Shown here piece after piece: positions 41,031-50,800 of a DNA stretch of 64,000 nucleotides. A program made the translations under genes and the position numbers. Numbering within the stretch: position 1 is the first letter of the stretch; each line of letters opens with the position of its first letter. The notes beneath the pieces were generated by a model, which ran no database searches, had not been told where the DNA came from, and was given only the letters and a program-made list of their open reading frames with translations. The stretch is from Thermotoga sp. SG1 (GTDB lineage Bacteria > Thermotogota > Thermotogae > Thermotogales > Thermotogaceae): contig NZ_LNDD01000005.1 of assembly GCF_002865985.1 (NCBI RefSeq), forward strand, positions 1-64,000, read 5' to 3'.

Positions 41031-41552
41031 TCATACCTCCTCTATCAGAAAGCCTTTCTCATTCAGTTCTTTCAGTATTTTTCTCATAGTTTCTTCGTCA
41101 GGAGCCTCTATGGTGTGAAGATGAACTCCTCCCGACAGTTTCAAAAGTGGTTCCGTCTTGGTCATCTCCATGAGGCTGACAAATTTTAGAACATCCTCTT
41201 CTGTGGAGACATCAATGATTCCCCTGATCTCACCGTAGACCGGATGTTCCACGATCACGTCCAAAACTCTTCCGCCGTTTCTTACGATACAGAGCAGTTC
41301 TTCCTTTATATCTTCCGGCTCATGCTTTACAGCGACAAGCTTTGAGACCTTCGCTTTTCCTTCACTGAGAAAATAACCTCTGGGAGTTGCGATTATGCCG
41401 TATCCCTGGCTTCTCAGATAGGCGATATCCTGGACTATTATCTGTCTGCTCACACCAAGCTCTTCTGCCAGTTTAGAGCCACTGACAGGTTCTTTTGACC
41501 TTTCGAGAATCTTCAGAATAGACCTCAGACGTTCCTTCTTGAACTCTCTCAT
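41031..41552 (-). CDS. niaR: Niacin-responsive repressor NiaR
   Basis: Transcriptional repressor with an N-terminal winged helix (SILKILERSKEPVSGSKLAEELGVSRQ, given in part) and a C-terminal 3H domain, whose three conserved histidines are seen in AVKHEPEDI, IVEHPVYGEI and GVHLHTIEAPDEE. The T. maritima orthologue has a solved structure. ATG 41552 is 5 nt after GGGTGA; GTG 41561 lies almost at the predicted transcription start. 173 residues. It likely represses itself and the transporter gene. Confidence 0.93.
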   Translation of the reverse strand: MREFKKERLRSILKILERSKEPVSGSKLAEELGVSRQIIVQDIAYLRSQGYGIIATPRGYFLSEGKAKVSKLVAVKHEPEDIKEELLCIVRNGGRVLDVIVEHPVYGEIRGIIDVSTEEDVLKFVSLMEMTKTEPLLKLSGGVHLHTIEAPDEETMRKILKELNEKGFLIEEV

Positions 41553-41569
41553 GTTCGTCACCCATAAAT

Positions 41570-41598
41570 ATTTTACACCTGCTGTAAAGAAATGTCAA
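41570..41598 (-). promoter_or_regulatory. niaR promoter with embedded NiaR operator
   Basis: On the minus strand TTGACA (41598-41593), a 17-bp spacer and TAAAAT (41575-41570) form a near-consensus promoter. The inverted repeat TTTACA-GCAGG-TGTAAA (41588-41572) fills the spacer and overlaps the -10, an ideal place for repression. Transcription would begin about 41563, only some 11 bases before the ATG. The left end covers the stop codon of the radical SAM gene. Confidence 0.8.
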
Positions 41599-43228
41599 TC
41601 TTTTTCAGCACTCTCATCGTTTCGGGGGGAATTATCTTTTCCAGTTCACTCCAGTTTCTGAACGGGCGATTCAGGATGATCTTTCTCGCCAGTGCCTGGC
41701 CAATTCCGGGTATCGCGGTGAGTTCCTCGAGTGACATACTGTTCAGGGAAGGAGGATAGGGGATGGCAGTGACGGAACGTTCTCCGTGCGACACAATCAC
41801 GACGTCCATCACATCGGAATGAACACCGGGAATTCCCACGAGAATGGGGTAACTTCCAAGTTGCCTTCCAAAGGTGAATTTCCCTTCCACATACTCTGGT
41901 ATCACTTTCCTCAGAATGGTTCCCACGGGAAAGACCCGTTTTAACATCTCGTGGTCGATCTCCTCACGGATCTTTCTTTTCCATTTTTCATGGAGGTGGC
42001 TTTTGATCTTGGGCTTTCTGGTTTTGAAATATTCGTAAACAGGTGTTCCTGGATACACAAGGAGTTTTCTGATGTTGATCCTTCTTAAGAGGTATCCATC
42101 GTCCAGAATTTTTTTCAAATAAAGGTAGTCTTTCTCGAGGGTTTGTTCGGTCTCACCGGAAAGACCGAAAATCAGGTTTATACCGGGAAGAAGTTTTGGG
42201 ATTCCTTCCACACGCTTGCCACCTATTTCGTTCACTATGAAAACGGCTCTCAGGAATTCTTCAGGAGAACCTTGTATGTTGTTTCTTTTCAGAACAGTTT
42301 CATCGAAAGATTCCACACCGAAGGAGAACACGTCCCCGGGTGTATTGTACCTGACGATGGTTTCCACAATCTTTCTACACTCTTTTTCGTGTTTGACAAG
42401 ATAAACAGGGTTGGCGTTGTCGGTGTGAAGAACCTCGAGTGAAGGGGCAACCATTCTTGTGCCGGAGTACAGCTCTTCAATTATCTCTGGAGAGGGTTTT
42501 CCAGCATTCATATCGGATCCGTAGGCCAGGATGTTCGCCGTTCTGCCAAAGCGAAACGCCCTGCATCCTGCCTTGTAGAGAGACTCTATCTCTTTCAGTA
42601 TAGAACTGACCTTTCTTGAAATCAGTCTTCCATGGAGTATGGGTTCCGTACAGAAAGTACAGAAGGTCTCCCTTTCACATCCCTTTGAAAGTTCTATTTC
42701 GCAGATAATGTGTGGAAAGTTGGGGTGTTTTCTGAGAATGACCGCACCGTGGGGTGCTACCATGTCGATTGTTTCGTAGTCGCTTTTGGCCGTTGGATCG
42801 GGTTCTCCCCTGAAATAAGAAAGCACAAAGGCCTCTAAGTCACCCGTCACCAGATAATCTGCTGAAATTTCCGGAAGCTTGGCAACGGTTCCTCCTCTGA
42901 GAGAATAGCCCCTGACGATGGGACCTCCCACGATCTTCAAGGGCTTTCTGGCAAGGTTCAGTATCCTCTGGAGCTCTCCAAGGGTCAGGGGTGTTCCTCC
43001 CTTGTACCGTCCCGGAACGGTGATACCCGCCACCACGAAGAGATAATCGTATTCGTTGACAATTTCCCACAGCTGCTCTTTTCTCATCCTGTCTACGGTG
43101 ATGTAGTCAACTTCCAGCCCCGCCAGAACGAGAGCACCCGCGAGGTATCTTACGTAAGGGCTTATGTAAGGTGGGACACCGAAAACGGCAGGCTCATCAA
43201 CGTATCCATCGAGAATCAGCGCTTTCAT
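41573..43228 (-). CDS. Radical SAM protein with C-terminal helix-hairpin-helix domain
   Basis: 551 residues. The N-terminus resembles a B12-binding-like Rossmann fold. The cluster motif is CERETFCTFC, i.e. Cx5CxxC rather than the usual Cx3CxxC. The C-terminus has a helix-hairpin-helix motif (ELTAIPGIGQALARKII) typical of DNA binding. This architecture is an uncharacterised family common in archaea (COG1031-like). ATGA overlap with the upstream exported-protein gene. Substrate unknown; DNA or RNA is suggested by the HhH only. Confidence 0.85.
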   Translation of the reverse strand: MKALILDGYVDEPAVFGVPPYISPYVRYLAGALVLAGLEVDYITVDRMRKEQLWEIVNEYDYLFVVAGITVPGRYKGGTPLTLGELQRILNLARKPLKIVGGPIVRGYSLRGGTVAKLPEISADYLVTGDLEAFVLSYFRGEPDPTAKSDYETIDMVAPHGAVILRKHPNFPHIICEIELSKGCERETFCTFCTEPILHGRLISRKVSSILKEIESLYKAGCRAFRFGRTANILAYGSDMNAGKPSPEIIEELYSGTRMVAPSLEVLHTDNANPVYLVKHEKECRKIVETIVRYNTPGDVFSFGVESFDETVLKRNNIQGSPEEFLRAVFIVNEIGGKRVEGIPKLLPGINLIFGLSGETEQTLEKDYLYLKKILDDGYLLRRINIRKLLVYPGTPVYEYFKTRKPKIKSHLHEKWKRKIREEIDHEMLKRVFPVGTILRKVIPEYVEGKFTFGRQLGSYPILVGIPGVHSDVMDVVIVSHGERSVTAIPYPPSLNSMSLEELTAIPGIGQALARKIILNRPFRNWSELEKIIPPETMRVLKKIDISLQQV

Positions 43229-43992
43229 TTTTTCAAAATCACCTTTATCTCTTCAAGTGTTTCCTTGTCAGCAACTATAGCTATCTCCAGACCGTTCACG
43301 TTGATCTTCATTGCACCGTCTGGAAGGTTACTTCCGATAAATATCTCCACCTTCTGCCCGTTCTTGTAGATACCTTCTATCTCAAGTCCAGAGGCACCTT
43401 CTCTGATGATGATGAACTTGAAGTTGTTCAAAACGTTCACGAGTTCTTTCGGAAACTCTATTTCTGTGTCCACAAGGGAGTAATTTTTCAGAACATCCTC
43501 TTTGGAAAGAGAAAGAGACTTGACTTCTTCATAGATCAATCGGCTCTTCGTGTTCATGTAGTTTCTCTCTATCTCTTTTGGAAATCCCTCTTTTGTTAAA
43601 AGGATCCTGTAGCTTCCGGTATCCTGCAGTGTGATCTCGTATCCATCGTCTGTTTCTCTGAGTGTAAGATTTCTTCCCTGCAAAATCTCCTTGAAGGCAA
43701 GATCTTCAAGATCCAGGATCAGCATTGGTGATCTTCTCAGAGTTGTATCGGAACCCATGTAACAACTCTGGCCCAGCCTAACCCAGTTCACCCTGATCGG
43801 TTCGTGAACGAGGACCATTTTGTCGGCTCCCCACTTGTAGACTTCTTCGTATCTGAAGCGTGTCTTGAGACCTATCTCGATCATGACTCTTTTGGCGTAG
43901 TAGTTCGAGTACAACCACCTTTCCACGATATCAGGTAGTGCGAAGATGGTGGCCGCTATTAGGAAAAAAAACATGAACACCTGTTTTTTCAC
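43225..43992 (-). CDS. Exported or membrane-anchored protein next to ECF sigma system
   Basis: 255 residues with an N-terminal hydrophobic segment (QVFMFFFLIAATIFALP) and an extracytoplasmic beta-rich domain. The layout (sigma, anti-sigma, exported protein) recalls RseB/LolA-like sensors of envelope stress; the sequence YRILLTKEGFPKEIER and a two-beta-domain feel are compatible, but I cannot prove homology. GTG 43992 follows GGTGAG and overlaps the anti-sigma gene only slightly. Confidence 0.65.
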   Translation of the reverse strand: MKKQVFMFFFLIAATIFALPDIVERWLYSNYYAKRVMIEIGLKTRFRYEEVYKWGADKMVLVHEPIRVNWVRLGQSCYMGSDTTLRRSPMLILDLEDLAFKEILQGRNLTLRETDDGYEITLQDTGSYRILLTKEGFPKEIERNYMNTKSRLIYEEVKSLSLSKEDVLKNYSLVDTEIEFPKELVNVLNNFKFIIIREGASGLEIEGIYKNGQKVEIFIGSNLPDGAMKINVNGLEIAIVADKETLEEIKVILKK

Positions 43993-43996
43993 GTTC

Positions 43997-44365
43997 TCAC
44001 CATCCATCGTTCACCATTTCCACCGTTTTTATGTAATTTATGACCTCGTTGACCACCGGTTTCTGATTTTGAACCACTTCCGTTCTGGAGGGAGAGATCG
44101 GTAGAATATCGAGAACAAGAGAAATCAAAAGAAACGAAGTGATCGCTCCCGTGAGAACGAAAGAAAGGATGAGCTTTTTGCGCTTTCTTGTCTTCAGAAT
44201 TTTCTCCATCAATCTGCTGCTGGGGATGTACTCACAGCGCATTCTGTATATCGACATCGCTTCTTTGTAAATCCGGTAATCTTCGAGTAATTCCCTTGGC
44301 AGGTTTTCGAAGGGTTCTTCTCCATCGAGAATCCTGTTCAATCTGTCATCTTTCAACCCTTTCAC
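43997..44365 (-). CDS. Putative anti-sigma factor
   Basis: 122 residues: a cytosolic helical N-terminus, one membrane segment (about 66-86, LILSFVLTGAITSFLLISLVL in part) and a short outside tail. Gene position directly after the ECF sigma factor, overlapping it by 20 bp, is the main reason for the call; no zinc HxxxCxxC motif is present. Start uncertain (GTG 44365 or TTG 44356). Confidence 0.6.
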   Translation of the reverse strand: MKGLKDDRLNRILDGEEPFENLPRELLEDYRIYKEAMSIYRMRCEYIPSSRLMEKILKTRKRKKLILSFVLTGAITSFLLISLVLDILPISPSRTEVVQNQKPVVNEVINYIKTVEMVNDGW

Positions 44366-44915
44366 CCTCTTTCAGGAGTTCCCCCAGTCTTTTTCTGGCG
44401 TAGTGAAGCCTGCTTTTGACAGTACCAACAGGCTTTTGAAGAACGGACGCTATCTCTTCGTAGCTCAATCCATCTATGTCTCGAAGTTTTATGAGCAATC
44501 GATCCTCCGGTGAAAGTTTCTCCAGGGCTTCCTGTACCTTTTCGACTGTTATGGAACGCAGTACCTCTTCTAGCACATTTTCTTTGGCCTGTGGCTGGAT
44601 GTAGATTTCGTCTTCGTTGTCGCTTTCCTGAAAATCCGTCAAGAACTCGTTTCTTCTTTTGTACTTCTGAAGGTAGTCCTTGCAAACGTTCACCGCTATC
44701 CTGTAGATCCACGTGGAAAGTTTCGAGTCTCCCCTGAACTTTTTTATACCTTTGAAAATCCTCACGAAAACATCCTGCACCACATCGTCCACATCGTCCG
44801 TGTTCAGATAACTTTTTGCTATGCTTCCTATTTTGGGTGCAAACTCTCTATACAAAACCTCGTAAGCCCAGTTTTCTTTCTTCTTCAAGGCTTCCACGAG
44901 TTTTTTCTCGTTCAA
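44346..44915 (-). CDS. rpoE: ECF-type RNA polymerase sigma factor
   Basis: 189 residues with sigma region 2 (DDVVQDVFVRIFKGIKKFRGDSKLSTWIYRIA, seen in part) and region 4 (LSYEEIASVLQKPVGTVKSRLHYARKRL, in part). No regions 1 or 3, so group 4. TTG start 8 nt after GGAGG. Likely controlled by the membrane protein encoded next and senses envelope state. Confidence 0.92.
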   Translation of the reverse strand: MNEKKLVEALKKKENWAYEVLYREFAPKIGSIAKSYLNTDDVDDVVQDVFVRIFKGIKKFRGDSKLSTWIYRIAVNVCKDYLQKYKRRNEFLTDFQESDNEDEIYIQPQAKENVLEEVLRSITVEKVQEALEKLSPEDRLLIKLRDIDGLSYEEIASVLQKPVGTVKSRLHYARKRLGELLKEGERVER

Positions 44916-44947
44916 AGCAGTTTCCTCCTCGTATTAAGACTCACCCC

Positions 44948-46009
44948 TCAAATCGACGGTTCATACCGCTTTTCTACGAAAGGAGAAGTCATCGCCTTCA
45001 GAAGGCACGAGTACGTCATTCTGAACCTGAACACATCCCCCACTTTCACATCACCGTATTCTGTCACATCTAAAACTATGTGGTCGCTGGAGGCGTGAAG
45101 TACCTCCACCTCCTTGTCCACTGGTATGAGTCCTCTGCTGTCTATATCCTGCTCACCGAGAGCACAGATTGCCCTTCTTCTTATACCCCTATCGACGAAT
45201 TCCACCTTTCTGCCAAAAACATCCAGGCCCCTCTTTCCAACAGGGATCGAGGGTTTTTCCTTCACTTCGATCACTTCCGCTTCCACGATGAACGTATCTT
45301 GAGACAGCCAGTCTATCACACGGTTGTTCGTTATATCCCTTCCGAGAGCGATCGCTTCTCCTATTCTCAGTTGATTAACACCTTCTGGAATCTCCCCGCT
45401 TTCCAGTGCAAGCAACGTGGGAGTGTTTCCACCAGACACTATTTCTATGTTGAAGCCGTGTTCTTTTTCCAGTTTTTCTTTTATGCTGAGAAGCATCTCG
45501 AACTTCTCTTTCGTGGGAATGATTCCCCCATAGCAACCAAAGTTCGTACCTATTCCCGATATACTAGAAGGGTTGCATTGGGAGATCTCTTCCACTGCTT
45601 TTTCGTACCACACACCCTCCCTCAAATCGCCCACGTCTATCATGTAGATGATCTTCACGTTCCTTCCTGCTTCCTTTGAGAGTTCTTCCACCATCTGGGC
45701 AACTCTTGGATCGGAAACCATTATGTAATCGAAATGCTTCACATCTTCAATCAGCTCGCTCATCATGGGAAGCCTCAACAACATAAAAGGTCCTTCTATC
45801 CCCTCTTTTTTCATCCTCAGAACGTTCTTCAGTCTTGATTCTCCCAAAATTTTTATTCCTGCTCTTTTCAAGGCCTCGGCGAATTTCGGATCTCCCAGCG
45901 TCACCTTGGTGACTCCCACTATCTCTATACCTCTTTTTCCTGCCATCTGGACAACTTTTCTGGCGTTCTCTTCGATCTCCTTCAGGTTTATCAGAACTCT
46001 TGGATACAC
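44948..46009 (-). CDS. PLP-dependent amino-acid racemase, alanine-racemase family
   Basis: Fold-III PLP enzyme of the ornithine/lysine racemase-like group: the PLP lysine is in IVGVTKVTLGDP, and the glycine-rich phosphate loop in IVSGGNTPTLL. 353 residues from GTG 46009, which sits 8 nt after AGAGG; GTG 46018 is inside the SD. Thermotoga peptidoglycan contains D-lysine, and a racemase of this family is a good candidate for it, but substrate cannot be read from sequence. Confidence 0.82.
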   Translation of the reverse strand: MYPRVLINLKEIEENARKVVQMAGKRGIEIVGVTKVTLGDPKFAEALKRAGIKILGESRLKNVLRMKKEGIEGPFMLLRLPMMSELIEDVKHFDYIMVSDPRVAQMVEELSKEAGRNVKIIYMIDVGDLREGVWYEKAVEEISQCNPSSISGIGTNFGCYGGIIPTKEKFEMLLSIKEKLEKEHGFNIEIVSGGNTPTLLALESGEIPEGVNQLRIGEAIALGRDITNNRVIDWLSQDTFIVEAEVIEVKEKPSIPVGKRGLDVFGRKVEFVDRGIRRRAICALGEQDIDSRGLIPVDKEVEVLHASSDHIVLDVTEYGDVKVGDVFRFRMTYSCLLKAMTSPFVEKRYEPSI

Positions 46010-46063
46010 GCTGAACACCTCTTTTTGTAGTAGAATAGTACTGATATGGAGGTGGTAAGAAAT

Positions 46064-46861
46064 ATGATCACAGAGATCAAAAAAGCAAGTGAATTCTTAA
46101 GAGAAAGAACGAGTGTTTTACCTGAGATCCTCATCGTTCTTGGATCTGGCTTCAGCTCTTTTGTAGAAGTCATGGATAACCGTACTACTATAGATTATAA
46201 AGACATTCCACACTTTCCACAACCAACGGTGGAGGGCCACAGCGGAAAACTGGTCTTCGGGATTGTGAAAGATCGTCCCGTGATGGTGATGGCAGGAAGG
46301 TTTCATCTCTACGAGGGACACGTTCCCCAGACAGTTGCTTTTCCCATCTACGTTGCGAAGTTTCTTGGAGTAAAGGGTGTGATCGTCACGAACGCTGCTG
46401 GCGCGATAAATCAGGAGTTCAAACCCGGAGAAGTGATCCTGGTGCGGGATGTTATAAACTTCATGTTCAGAAATCCTCTGAGAGGCCCGAACGATGAAAG
46501 GCTTGGTCCCAGATTTCCCGACATGTCATCAGTGGTGGATCCAGAGTGGGCCAAAAGAGTGAAAGAGAGAGTAGAATTGAAAGAGGGGGTTTACATAGGA
46601 GTGTTGGGACCGAGTTACGAAACACCAGCTGAAATAAGGGCTTTCGAAAAACTTGGGGCCGATCTTGTGGGAATGTCCACAGTTCCGGAGCTGATAGCAG
46701 CTAAGCACTGTGGTTTGAAGACGATCGTGTTTTCCTGTGTGACCAACATGGCCTCGGGTGTCAGCCACGGAAGGCTTTCCCACGAGGAAGTGATAAGAAC
46801 AACGAAAATGGCACAGGGCAGAATAGAAAAGGTGCTGAGAACGGCAGTGGAGGTGTTTTGA
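46064..46861 (+). CDS. punA: Purine nucleoside phosphorylase
   Basis: Phosphorolysis of purine nucleosides for salvage. Trimeric-PNP family: LGSGFSSF, MAGRFHLYEGH, TNAAGAIN, GPSYETPAEIRA, GADLVGMSTVPE and NMASGVSH. 265 residues. ATG 46064 follows GGAGGTGG; ATG 46046 precedes the SD. Divergent from the racemase gene with a 54-bp gap, where no clear promoter pair could be named. Confidence 0.94.
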   Translation: MITEIKKASEFLRERTSVLPEILIVLGSGFSSFVEVMDNRTTIDYKDIPHFPQPTVEGHSGKLVFGIVKDRPVMVMAGRFHLYEGHVPQTVAFPIYVAKFLGVKGVIVTNAAGAINQEFKPGEVILVRDVINFMFRNPLRGPNDERLGPRFPDMSSVVDPEWAKRVKERVELKEGVYIGVLGPSYETPAEIRAFEKLGADLVGMSTVPELIAAKHCGLKTIVFSCVTNMASGVSHGRLSHEEVIRTTKMAQGRIEKVLRTAVEVF

Positions 46862-47863
46862 GTGAAGGAAATAGTAGATGCCATATCGCAATACAACAGA
46901 ATACTCGTTGTGGGGCACATTATGCCAGATGGTGACTGTGTGAGTTCCGTTTTGAGCCTGACACTGGGACTGGAGAAGATAGGCAAAGAAGTAAGAGCCG
47001 CTATAGATTACAGGGTTCCCTACGTGTTCGAAAACTTTCCACACATCGAAAAAATTGAGCAGAATGTTGACTTTGAACCTGAACTTGTGGTTGTAGTGGA
47101 TGCTTCATCTCCAGACAGAATAGGAAAATTTCAGGATCTTCTGAAAGAGGTTCCCTCCGCGGTGATAGATCATCATTCGACGAACGTTCTCTTTGGAAAG
47201 TGGAACTGGGTGGATCCTTCGTTCGCTGCCACAGCACAGATGGTCTTCAGATTGAACAAAAAGATCGGTGTCGAGTACGATCCTGTCCTCGCCACTCTGA
47301 ACTATCTTGGAATAGCAACGGACACAGGATTTTTCAGGCATTCCAACACGGACGCCAGGGTCTTTGAAGATGCTTACGAACTGGTGAAAATAGGGGCGGA
47401 TGCGCACTTTGTTGCAAAGGAAATTCTGGAAAACAAGAGGTTCGAACAGTTCAAACTCTTCGCAGAGGTCCTGGAAAGACTACAGCTTCTGGAAAATGGC
47501 AGGATCGCTTACTCTTACATCGACTACGATACGTACTTGAGACACAACTGCACTGATGAGGACAGTGCCGGATTCGTTGGTGAACTTCGCTCCATAAGGG
47601 ATGTGGAAGTCGCCGTTTTGTTCATGGAATTCCCGAAGGGGAAGATACACGTTAGCATGAGGTCAAAAGACTGGTTCAACGTGAACGAGGTGGCCTTCGA
47701 ACTTGGAGGAGGGGGACATCCCAGGGCAGCGGGTGTGACTTTCGAAGGAGAAAAATTGGAAGATGTGATTTCGAGGGTTATAGATCATCTCCTTGGAAGA
47801 TTCAAAGAAGGTGTAAGCCGTGAGGGTGAAAAGACTTCTCAGAGAAGCATACTGGGGGGATGA
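46862..47863 (+). CDS. DHH-family phosphoesterase (NrnA-like)
   Basis: 333 residues. DHH motifs in order: [31 protein letters not shown], and [13 protein letters not shown]-terminal DHHA1 domain with [10 protein letters not shown]. Such enzymes degrade nanoRNA and dephosphorylate pAp; some also act on cyclic-dinucleotide breakdown products, of interest because the next gene encodes a diguanylate cyclase. GTG 46862 directly follows the punA stop. Overlaps the next gene by 44 bp. Confidence 0.88.
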   Translation: MKEIVDAISQYNRILVVGHIMPDGDCVSSVLSLTLGLEKIGKEVRAAIDYRVPYVFENFPHIEKIEQNVDFEPELVVVVDASSPDRIGKFQDLLKEVPSAVIDHHSTNVLFGKWNWVDPSFAATAQMVFRLNKKIGVEYDPVLATLNYLGIATDTGFFRHSNTDARVFEDAYELVKIGADAHFVAKEILENKRFEQFKLFAEVLERLQLLENGRIAYSYIDYDTYLRHNCTDEDSAGFVGELRSIRDVEVAVLFMEFPKGKIHVSMRSKDWFNVNEVAFELGGGGHPRAAGVTFEGEKLEDVISRVIDHLLGRFKEGVSREGEKTSQRSILGG

Positions 47864-50800
47864 GTTTCTCGTAGAAGAAGACGGCGAAGACAAGGTTCTC
47901 AAGATAGTGAACATTCCTCTGGACAGGTACTTTTTCTTCAACGAGTACTCAAAACTGAAAAGACTGAAAGTTCCAAACGTCCTCATACCTGAAAAGATCA
48001 AAATCTCAGGAGAAAAATATCTGCTCTTCTATCCTTACTATCAATCTCTCAAGCCGCTTGAAGCCTTGAGCGAAGAGGTTTCGGGGCAGATTTTGAGGCT
48101 CTTCACGTTTCTTTCAAAAGCGGGAGTGATCGTTCCAGTTTTGGGACTGGACGATTTTTTGCTGGGAAGCGGTGTGGTATTCGTTCCCTCGTTCATCAGT
48201 GACCTTTCGGATAAGACAAAAGAAGTGGTGTTTTCCGTCGAAAAAACTCCTCAAGCAACCCGAAAGGTATGCCATCAGTTCTTGAAAAAACATGGAATAG
48301 ACCCGATTGAGATCGAAGATGATCTGCCAGTTACATTGACCACAGAGATCAGGTTTCCATACGTACACAGGGAAATCGAAGGAGAAATAAAAGAAGGTAT
48401 AGATCAGACCACCCGTTTTCCCTTGTTCATCTTGATAACCGGCGAACAGAGAGTTGGAAAGACGAAGATGGCATCTGTTCTGGCGGACGATCTCAGAGAA
48501 AAAGGGTTTCTCGTGCACCAGGTTTTTTCTCTTTCGGACCTGAAAATGTGGTACGATGCTTCTGATGAACTAGATCTTCTGACCAGACTGGACGACGGTG
48601 AGAAGAAAGTGATTCTGATCGATGATCTTTCAGATGGGTCGGATCTCATTCCTCTCATAGAGAAGTTATCGACGATCTCCACCAGCACAGAAATCGTGGT
48701 CATTGGGACATCTACAAAGACCTACGACTTTTTCCACAGGATTTACAGGCTTTCTCCGTTCACCCTGGAAGAAACACAAGTTTTTCTGGAAAGATCCCTC
48801 GGAAAGATTCAAGATAGCACTGTGAAATTGATCTACCATCTCAGCAGAGGCCTTCCCGGATACATGGTGGAAATCCTCAAGGTCCTGAACGGAGCAGATC
48901 CTGGAGACGATGCTTCAAATGTTTTTGAACCTCTTCTTCAAAAACTAGACTCACCTGGGATCAGAGATCTGAGCGTTTTGGGTCAGAAATTCACAGGAGA
49001 TGAACTTCGTGCACTTCAAAAGATCACTGGAGAAGATCTTCCCAGAATCGTAGAGAAAGCGATGAACACTGGTATCATGATGGTGGAAGATGGATACTAC
49101 AGGTTCACGTTGAAAGAGTTCTGGGATTACTACTACAGGAAAGTGCCCAATAGGAGAAAAAGTTTTCTTCACGAACGGCTCTTTAAGGAGCTTCCGGAAG
49201 ATCTTGCTCTAAAACATGTTATGTCCATAGAAGACGTGAAAGCCCGGGCCGTTCAGATTTTGAGGTACGTGAGGAACCACTTCTGGGAGTACGAAAAAAC
49301 GAGGTCGATGATCGAGTATCTGGAAAATCTGGAAAAATCTCTTGGAAGAACTCTCTACACTATTGAAAGTCTCAAGACAAAGCTTCTTTTCAGAATAGAT
49401 CACTCCATGATAGAAAAGGAGAACTTCAGATTTTCATGGTTTGTGAGATTCAAAGAACTTGTTGGCAATCCGGAAAGGGTGTTCGAAAAAAGCGGACATC
49501 TTTCCTACCGTGATCTCTACGGTCTTGCTATTGCTTCACGCTCTTACAGAAGGGCTGGCAAAAGAGTGCCCCAGAAACTGTTGGAACTCATCGAAGAGGA
49601 ACTCGAAAAGAAGAACTTCTCAACAAAAGAGCAGCGCTATCTGAGGGCTGTTTTGCTTTACGAAAAATTTTCTGCAAGCGAAGAGCATGATCTTTTAAAA
49701 GAAGCCATGTACATCGCTACTCAGGAAAGATTCCTGGATGTGGAGATAGCCGGTTACAGAGCCCTTGGCACCCTGTCGAGGACCAGGGCAATGAGTAATT
49801 ATTATTTCAACCGTTCCCTTGAGATCTCAAAAAAGATAGATCCGTCCCTTGCCATCGTCGATGAAAGCAATCTGACGTGGAGACTTCTCTACGAGGGAAA
49901 AATCTCCGACTTTCTCACGCAGCTTCACCGCCTCAGAAAACAGTCTCAACTCTTTGGAAGTGCGACCATTCTCTCCTACACTTACTTTCTGGAGGGGCTT
50001 TACTATCTTCATAGAAAAGACTATCAGAACGCGGAGAAAATTTTCAGGATTGAACTCGATCTGGAAGAAAGAAGCCACATCGAAAGGCGGGCACTTCGAG
50101 GCCTTGTGATAAACCGTCTCTTCGCTGGGGATTTCGAAGGTGCAAGATCTCTTTTGAAGAAAGAAGAACCGGAATTCGAAAGGTTCGGTTTTGGGTTGTT
50201 GAGAAAGATGGTACTCGCAGAAAACGACGCAGAATTTCTAAAGACATGGAAAGAAGTGATTGACCAACCAAGGAAGTTTTTCAACGAGGAGATCGCCTAT
50301 GTCTTTTCTGAAAAACTTGCAAAGTTAGATCCAGAAGGTTTCGAAGAATTCGCTCTGGAACTTGAAAAGGAGAATGTGGAAAACACCTCCAACCTCACAC
50401 TGGCACTGGTTTATGAAAGCTTTTACAGATTCTACACCGTCCTGGGTCAGAACTTCAAGGCAAAAAGATTTCTGAAGAAGGCTATTCTGGTCTACAACAC
50501 AATAGGGTTGAAAGAGGTATCGTCGAAACTGGAAACAAACCTGGAGACCTTTTCCTTTGAGAGCAGAATACCCCATTACCTTTTCGTGAGTTTCATCGAA
50601 CCAAACAAGGATTTCTCTGAAGTGATGGAACTCGTTGCTGCGAAACTTTCGGAGATATTACCGTATGATGTTTTCTCTCTGAAGATAGTGGAAAGACGAA
50701 CTGGGAAGGCGATAGAAGAATTCAGTACCTCTTTTTCGGGTGTTTCCGATGGAGAGGATTTCCTCGAGACGTCTCCTTTTAAAACACGCATGTCCTTCAA

